Shown here: in pieces, positions 59,330 to 64,000 of the stretch
Numbering within the stretch: the first letter of the stretch is position 1
How the letters are laid out: every line of letters starts with the position of its first letter
Source of the DNA: Branchiostoma floridae
Lineage: Eukaryota; Chordata; Leptocardii; Amphioxiformes; Branchiostomatidae
Assembly (NCBI RefSeq): GCF_000003815.2
Contig: NC_049995.1
Location: 985,375-1,049,374 of the forward strand
DNA: 64,000 nucleotides
Direction: 5' to 3'
Program-made: the position numbers and the translations under genes
The notes under the pieces: model-generated
Database searches by the model: none
What the model saw: the letters and a program-made list of their open reading frames with translations, nothing else
What the model was told of the DNA's origin: nothing

Positions 59330-60395
59330 CAGAAATACGCTTACATTCATAAACTAGAGTTTGGTGACCTCATACATTTACATGATTTCTGCAGTGATGT
59401 TCAGCATTGACTAACGTACACATGTATAGTATAGAATTATAAAATTCCCATCATTAATCATTGAGCGGTTTTGCAATCTTTGCATATATTATGCAAATCA
59501 GTTCCTTGTATATTTGGCATCTGCTTGTTCCAAGTGTTACATTTATTGAAGTCCAGTTATTAAAACAATGGAATTATACAATTTCCTAATTGATTATGCA
59601 AATTATGCCCTCATTTGCATAACGCATGTATCATTATGAACATTTTTGCCTAAGATACCTGCATGTGTAAAATGATGGCAATCCATTGTTTCTTTCTGCA
59701 GTCATCCTCTTTGGAATGTCTTGACAAAAATGCCCCTGAAGTTACAAAATTAAATGTTAGGGGGTTGAAACTTGCCCCACTTTGTCATGACGCTAAACAC
59801 TATCTACCACCCAAATGTCAAGACCATATCATGTCCGGGACATGAGATACATTAAAAAAACTGCTATGATGGATTAGTCTCATTAATTATGCAAATGCAC
59901 TCCTATTTTGCATAATTAGTATTACATTTTGTACAACATTGTCTAAGGTACCTGCATACCAATAATCATAAAAATCTGTTCCCTTCTTGAGTTATCCTCT
60001 TCAGAAGTTTTTGACAAAAATACCCCTGATATCCCCAAACTAGCCGCTAGGTGGCCCAAACTTATGTCACTTCTTCCTGAGCACAAGATCTATCTAACAG
60101 CCAAAAATCATGCCCATAGCTTGTTCAGAACACGAGATAGCAAACCTGGAAGTTGCGCTGCAGTACCAAGGGAAGCCGCTAGGGGGGCCCGAAATCTAAT
60201 AATTTCAAGCTTTAGTCACACCCTACCAACACACCAAGTATGAAACGAATCCACCCAGCCGTTCTTGAGTTATCTTCATGCGTGGAAAATACATTCCTGA
60301 CATGCCTGTACAGTTTTTGGAATTCCTGACAAACGGTCGCACACTACGCAATACTATTAGGCTAGCCCCTGAGGCGTCGCCAAAAACACACACAC
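59330..60395 (-). repeat. ATGCAAAT-family repeat
   Basis: AATTATGCAAATGCACTCCT, TTTTGCATAATTAGTA and CCTTCTTGAGTTATCCTCTT match the 34115 copy reversed, including a segment open as a chance frame (59663-59845). Ends GGCTAGCCCCTGAGGCGTCG as at 58911. Confidence 0.7.
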
Positions 60396-60719
60396 ACTGT
60401 AATAAAGACCAATAAAACAATACAAGAAAAAACAAACAGTACAGCTTCTGCCTCCATTTATTCTTCCTGTGCCTATGACACATAAACAATCTCTATCACA
60501 GTTTCTAAATCCATAGATATTTGCAGTACAGATTCAGAGTACAACTGTTGCATAAAACACACCCATAAGTATAGCACTTTGTCACCTTGAAAATATGATT
60601 ATTTCCAAGGTGTGCGGGTACAATACAGAGAAACATTGGTGATGGAAGTATGCTAAAATGTAAGTGCGGAGATTCTTGCAGCAATGTAAGATATGTGCAC
60701 TTCAGGTTTGAGTAGAAAC

Positions 60720-61104
60720 TAGGGGTGGGTACCGGTACAGAAAATTCAGGTCCAGGTCTGGTTCAGGTCCAGAGGATCAGGTCCAGGTCCAGACATAAAC
60801 CTGATTCAGTATGTAAAAACTTAGAATTATGTTTGGTGGAGTATTCCACTAGCGTTTTAAAATCTTACAAGGCTAACTGCCTCTGTAAGATTGACTGTAA
60901 AACCTGGTAGACAGAACTATAAACTCTATTACCTTGCTCGTTATTTTCTTTGACCATAAGCCCAAAAACGTGTGAATGCCTCATCAGATAATCTTTAATT
61001 TTCCAATAGGCTCAACATCCGGTCCAATGATTTTTTTCAGGTCCAGTTTTTCCAATAAGAAAACCCAATTTTGTACCAGTACAGTGTACTGATCCCCACC
61101 CCTA
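60720..61104. mobile_element. hAT-type MITE, copy 1
   Basis: The ends TAGGGGTGGGTACCGGTACA and GTACTGATCCCCACCCCTA are inverted. It is flanked by GTAGAAAC (60712-60719) and GTAGACAC (61105-61112), a 7 of 8 match. An 8-bp duplication with TAGGG-type ends is typical of hAT elements. It has CAGGTCCAGGTCC repeats and no transposase. Confidence 0.85.
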
Positions 61105-61426
61105 GTAGACACCATTTTCTCCAATCCGTCCAGCCTCTGTCATCTCTTACTGGAAGTCTTCAGTAGCCCCTTGATGCAGTGCACCCGAGCTATCCCAGCC
61201 TGCCCTGCTGACAACAGCCATATATGGCATCCAGGGTTTGGGTTCCAGGCAACCTGAGGAAGTCAGAGGCAAGATCAGAATGACTGAACTTCACTGAAGG
61301 AATGAGTGAACTAGGGGGCCCAAACTTATATAATTCTGTCCAAGCACAAAAGCTATCTGTGGGGACGAGATATCAAAACCGAAAAATCAGCTGCAGTACC
61401 TAAGGAAGCCACTAGGGGCCCAAAAT

Positions 61427-61618
61427 CTAATCACTTCCAGTTTTGTGCAATAAAATTCGTGCAAATACTTCAGCACCCCTGCTGTTACGACTTGTGAAGA
61501 CATTGCTGACCTTGTGTACAGCCTCCACAGTAGTGCTGTCAGGTCTGCTGTCCTTCATAGTGTCCAGCTTACGCAGCCTGATGAACTCTGGGTTACTGCT
61601 GTTCTCTTCAAGACAGCT
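61427..61618 (-). CDS. terminal exon of the unidentified gene
   Basis: 192 nt, 63 codons plus TAG. The acceptor TTCTTGTTTCAG is phase 0, which fits the phase-0 donor of the preceding exon. Encodes SCLEENSSNPEFIRLRKLDT, DSTTVEAVHKVSNVFTSRNS and GAEVFARILLHKTGSD: basic and helical. The splice fit and coding-like composition support it. Confidence 0.65.
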   Translation of the reverse strand, partial: SCLEENSSNPEFIRLRKLDTMKDSRPDSTTVEAVHKVSNVFTSRNSRGAEVFARILLHKTGSD

Positions 61619-63741
61619 CTGAAACAAGAAAGATTATTGTTAAACTGTAATATCCAACACAAAACCCAAATTTCGGACTAAACAGCACCAGTCTTTTTCA
61701 AGGAATGAACAATCCACTTCTGTCGTGACGTCACGTTATGCAAATAGAACACGTGACTCAGTAAGCTGCAGAGTGAACATACGGTGGGTGCCATAGACTT
61801 CCTGCAACCTATGATCCACTGCTCACTGAGTCACGTGTTCTATCTGCATAACGTGACGTCACGACAGCAGTGGATTGTTCATTTCTTGACAAAGACTGGT
61901 GCTGTTCAGTCGAAAATTTGGTAAGTCCAATTTTTGTGTTGGTTATTATTGATTTTTTATAGAAGAAAAGCGTGTCATAAACGTTGATTATCATACAGAC
62001 ATTATCACATACCTACATGTAGCCATAGCTTTATGATGAGATCTAGTTGTTGTTAGTCTGGCCCTTTACCTTGCTGGCCTAGCTGGATCGTTACTTTTTT
62101 TGTTTGCCATCATCTTTACTTGCATGGCTGGGCGATAACATCTCACTAGGGCTGGGTATCGGTACAGCGTACAAAACCGTTTTTTCTTATTGGACCGGTC
62201 CAGAAAAACCGGACCTGAAAAAATCAAGTGAACCGGATGTTGGACTGATTAGAAAATTAACAGATTATTTTATCAGGCATTCACACGTTCTAGCGCTTGC
62301 AGATGGAAGAAAATAACAATAGTGAAGTAGAGTAGAGTTTATAGTAATGTCTACCAAGCTTTACAGCCGGCAATCATACAGGTGCAGTTAGCGTTGTATG
62401 ATTTTAAAACGCCAGTGTAAGTCTAATACTCCACCAAACGGAATTCTTTGCAGTAAAATGAACCATTGGTATGAGTCATGCCTCAGGTCCAGGTTCAGGT
62501 CCGGACCTGGACCTAATCCTTTGGACCTGAACCGGACCTGAATTTTCTGTACCGGTACCCACCCCTACATCTCACCATCGCTTCCTGAACCATCACTTTG
62601 TTCCAATTACATTTAAATTTAATTACTAGAAAACAGTCCAGCTCTAGTTTGAGGCTATTTAATTATCATACTTACCAGGTCAGTGTCCTTAAACACCAGT
62701 TCATATTTCCCAACAAGGTCGGAGTAATTTTGCAGTCTTGTCTCCTTAGTTTGTTTCCCAGCTCCTGCTGCCAGGTCCCCTAGAGAAATGCTGTCGTCCT
62801 GTGAGTTGGATTTCTGGCAGATGGAACCCTGTGATTGGTCAGACATAGCGGTGCCATTGGTGAGAGCTGGCATTGTGGGAAGTGTCTCCTGATGGACCAT
62901 GGGATAGCACACTGGCAGAGTTACAAGAGGTGTCCGTGACATGTCGGGTCTGGCCGTCTGATTCGCTCTCTGTTCTGCTGGCATTGTGGGAAGTGTCTCC
63001 TGATGGACCATGGGATTGCATGCTGGCAGAGTTACAAGAGGTGTCCGTGACATGTCGGGTCTGGCCGCCTGATTCACTCTCTGTTCTGCTGGCATTGTGG
63101 GAAGTGTTTTCTGATGCACCGTGGGATTGCACACTGGCAGAGTTACAAGAGGTGTCCGTGACATGTCGGGTCTGGCCGTCTGATTCGCTCTCTGTTCTGC
63201 TGTAGTCCTGGTCGCTACACCCCGACAGTGGCACAGTCCAGTCATCTTCTACGAACGGGTGATCTCCTACCGGTGTTTCTGACTTCTGACCTTGCTGTTG
63301 GTCCTGATGTACCACAGGTTCCAGGTTAGTGGGATTGGAATCTTCCTGGTCATGACTACGTGACGTGCTTGGCTCCTGTGGCTGCAGTGATAAGGCACTA
63401 GTGTGATGAGGTAGACCATCTCTGCAGGATGCCTGCACGTCCAAACTAGCCCCAGTTTGTGCTTGCTGTAACGTGCACCCGTTCTGTCCTCCCTCGGGAT
63501 TTAAACTTCTGTTCTGAGCTTTATTATCAAACTTGCCTAAATCACTTAATACAGAAGGGTTCTGATTGGTTAGGACAGAATTTCCCTGGTCTCTGATTGG
63601 TTGAATATGACTTGCTGCTTTCTTCCTTTCAGTAACAGTGTGTTGTTTACTTGTTGTCTTTGTCTGAGGCACACACTTGGGGTCAGAGGTCTTCATGGGG
63701 TCGTGAACCTTATAGGGTCGGAGGTTAACCGTGTAGACAGG
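61427..63741 (-). CDS. unidentified gene, last two exons (partial in window)
   Basis: Two exons on the minus strand: 63741-62676 and 61618-61427. The first is bounded by TTCTCTCTCTTACAG and the donor CTG|GTAAGT, the second by TTTCTTGTTTCAG, and it ends in TAG. The protein is polar and low in hydrophobics: PVYTVNLRPYKVHDPMKTSD early, three 37-residue repeats (SRTESESDGQTRHVTDTSCN...), then DSISLGDLAAGAGKQTKETR and LQNYSDLVGKYELVFKDTDL. The terminal exon starts SCLEENSSNPEFIRLRKLDT and ends ILLHKTGSD. The large exon needs one frame at its 5' side and another at its 3' side. Upstream exons lie beyond 64000. I do not recognise the family; its composition suggests a disordered, probably nuclear or cytoplasmic protein. 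Confidence 0.6.
61648..61949. mobile_element. palindromic MITE with TGACGTCA cores, full copy
   Basis: The left arm TAATATCCAACACAAAA... and GAATGAACAATCCACTTCTG, TCGTGACGTCACGTTATGCA, then AGAACACGTGACTCAGTAAG are mirrored on the right (CTTACTGAGTCACGTG type, ATAACGTGACGTCACGACAG, CAGTGGATTGTTCATTTCTT). Both arms carry a consensus CRE palindrome and a CACGTG E-box in this copy. It lies 30 bases inside the last intron of the unidentified gene. Confidence 0.85.
62147..62567. mobile_element. hAT-type MITE, copy 2, opposite orientation
   Basis: The ends TAGGGCTGGGTATCGGTACA and TGTACCGGTACCCACCCCTA are flanked by a perfect 8-bp duplication CATCTCAC (62139-62146 and 62568-62575). It lies in the last intron of the unidentified gene. 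It has no transposase. Confidence 0.95.
62676..63741 (-). CDS. large repeat-bearing exon of the unidentified gene
   Basis: 1,066 nt, one more than a multiple of three although both splice borders are phase 0. The 5' frame (PVYTVNL...) stays open to a stop at 62839. The 3' frame (...VFKDTDL) opens after a TAG near 63253. Both are open across the 111-bp repeats. Polar S/T/N/Q/D-rich composition suggests disorder. Confidence 0.6.
62867..63199 (-). repeat. three coding 111-bp tandem repeats
   Basis: CTGGCATTGTGGGAAGTGT recurs at 62867, 62978 and 63089 (exact 111-bp spacing). Each unit encodes 37 residues including RTESESDGQTRHVTDTSCNS. Because the unit is divisible by three, the other two frames, including one on the plus strand, also stay open. 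Confidence 0.95.
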
Positions 63742-64000
63742 CTGTAAGAGAGAGAAGAGGTTCAAAATAGTACGACACACTATGTGCAGTATAATAAGAA
63801 TTTTGCACATGCATAGAAAAATCTGGAGGATCAAATTGAGGTTGCAGAATCACCCATGCTGACAGAGATCCTGATTGTTGATGTCTGTCGACTTCCATCA
63901 CAATCTCTTGATTCTGCCTCTACCTTAAAATTTTGAAATTCTCAAAATGGTATTATGATTGATTTTGTCGCTGTGACCCCTTCATTATGAACTCAAGCCA
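63742..64000. other. intron of the unidentified gene at window edge
   Basis: No further exon was called. A weak exon-like minus-strand frame near 63850-63930 lacks a clear donor. Confidence 0.4.

Noticed and set aside
62873..63205. 110-codon plus-strand open frame (WEVSPDGPWD repeats)
   Set aside because: It arises because the 111-bp coding repeat is a multiple of three; the minus strand has splice-supported coding sequence.

Overview
The window is animal nuclear DNA, most likely from a cephalochordate (amphioxus, Branchiostoma). The call rests on an intron-bearing BMP5/6/7/8-type ligand gene with GT-AG introns, moderate GC content, dense tRNA-derived SINEs, 5'-truncated LINEs and short inverted-repeat DNA elements, and three scaffold gaps of exactly 100 N. 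The species cannot be fixed from sequence alone. Nothing is bacterial or viral: there is no operon, no CRISPR array and no phage-like block.

Region 1 (about 1-22.6 kb, minus strand): a complete BMP5-8 ligand gene. Five coding exons (22468-22033, 6423-6234, 5582-5443, 3394-3123, 2298-2038) splice in frame to a 432-residue preproprotein with signal peptide, TGF-beta propeptide, dibasic furin sites and a seven-cysteine cystine-knot domain. Intron 1 is 15.6 kb and holds several MITEs, LINE/SINE debris, a tandem array interrupted by a 1.3-kb repeat, a GATA-motif cluster and a perfect palindromic RFX X-box.

Region 2 (about 22.6-61.4 kb): a long, gene-poor, repeat-rich interval. It contains a degenerate tandem block (25.1-26.2 kb), three X-box-like motifs on an exact 20-bp period (28.7 kb), SINEs, LINE remnants (36.4, 41.4, 43.5-44.5, 54.8-55.4 and 56.7-57.3 kb), TIR elements (24.2, 42.4-43.4 and perhaps 46.7-49.2 kb), a 20-bp minisatellite (45.2-45.7 kb), two scaffold gaps between 48.5 and 49.8 kb, and a duplicated block with exon-like fragments (52-56 kb). 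One large interspersed family, marked by paired ATGCAAAT/ATTTGCAT motifs, recurs through the whole window.

Region 3 (61.4-64 kb, minus strand): the 3' part of a second, unidentified gene. A large low-complexity exon (63741-62676) has three 111-bp coding repeats and is followed by a terminal exon (61618-61427). The reading frame entering the large exon differs from the one leaving it, so there is an indel or unrecognised splicing. Its last intron carries a hAT-type MITE with a perfect 8-bp target duplication; a sister copy in opposite orientation lies just downstream of the gene.

Functionally, the only gene that can be named is the secreted BMP ligand. The rest is mostly mobile-element sediment, and the best leads are unusual repeat architectures and candidate cis-regulatory clusters.
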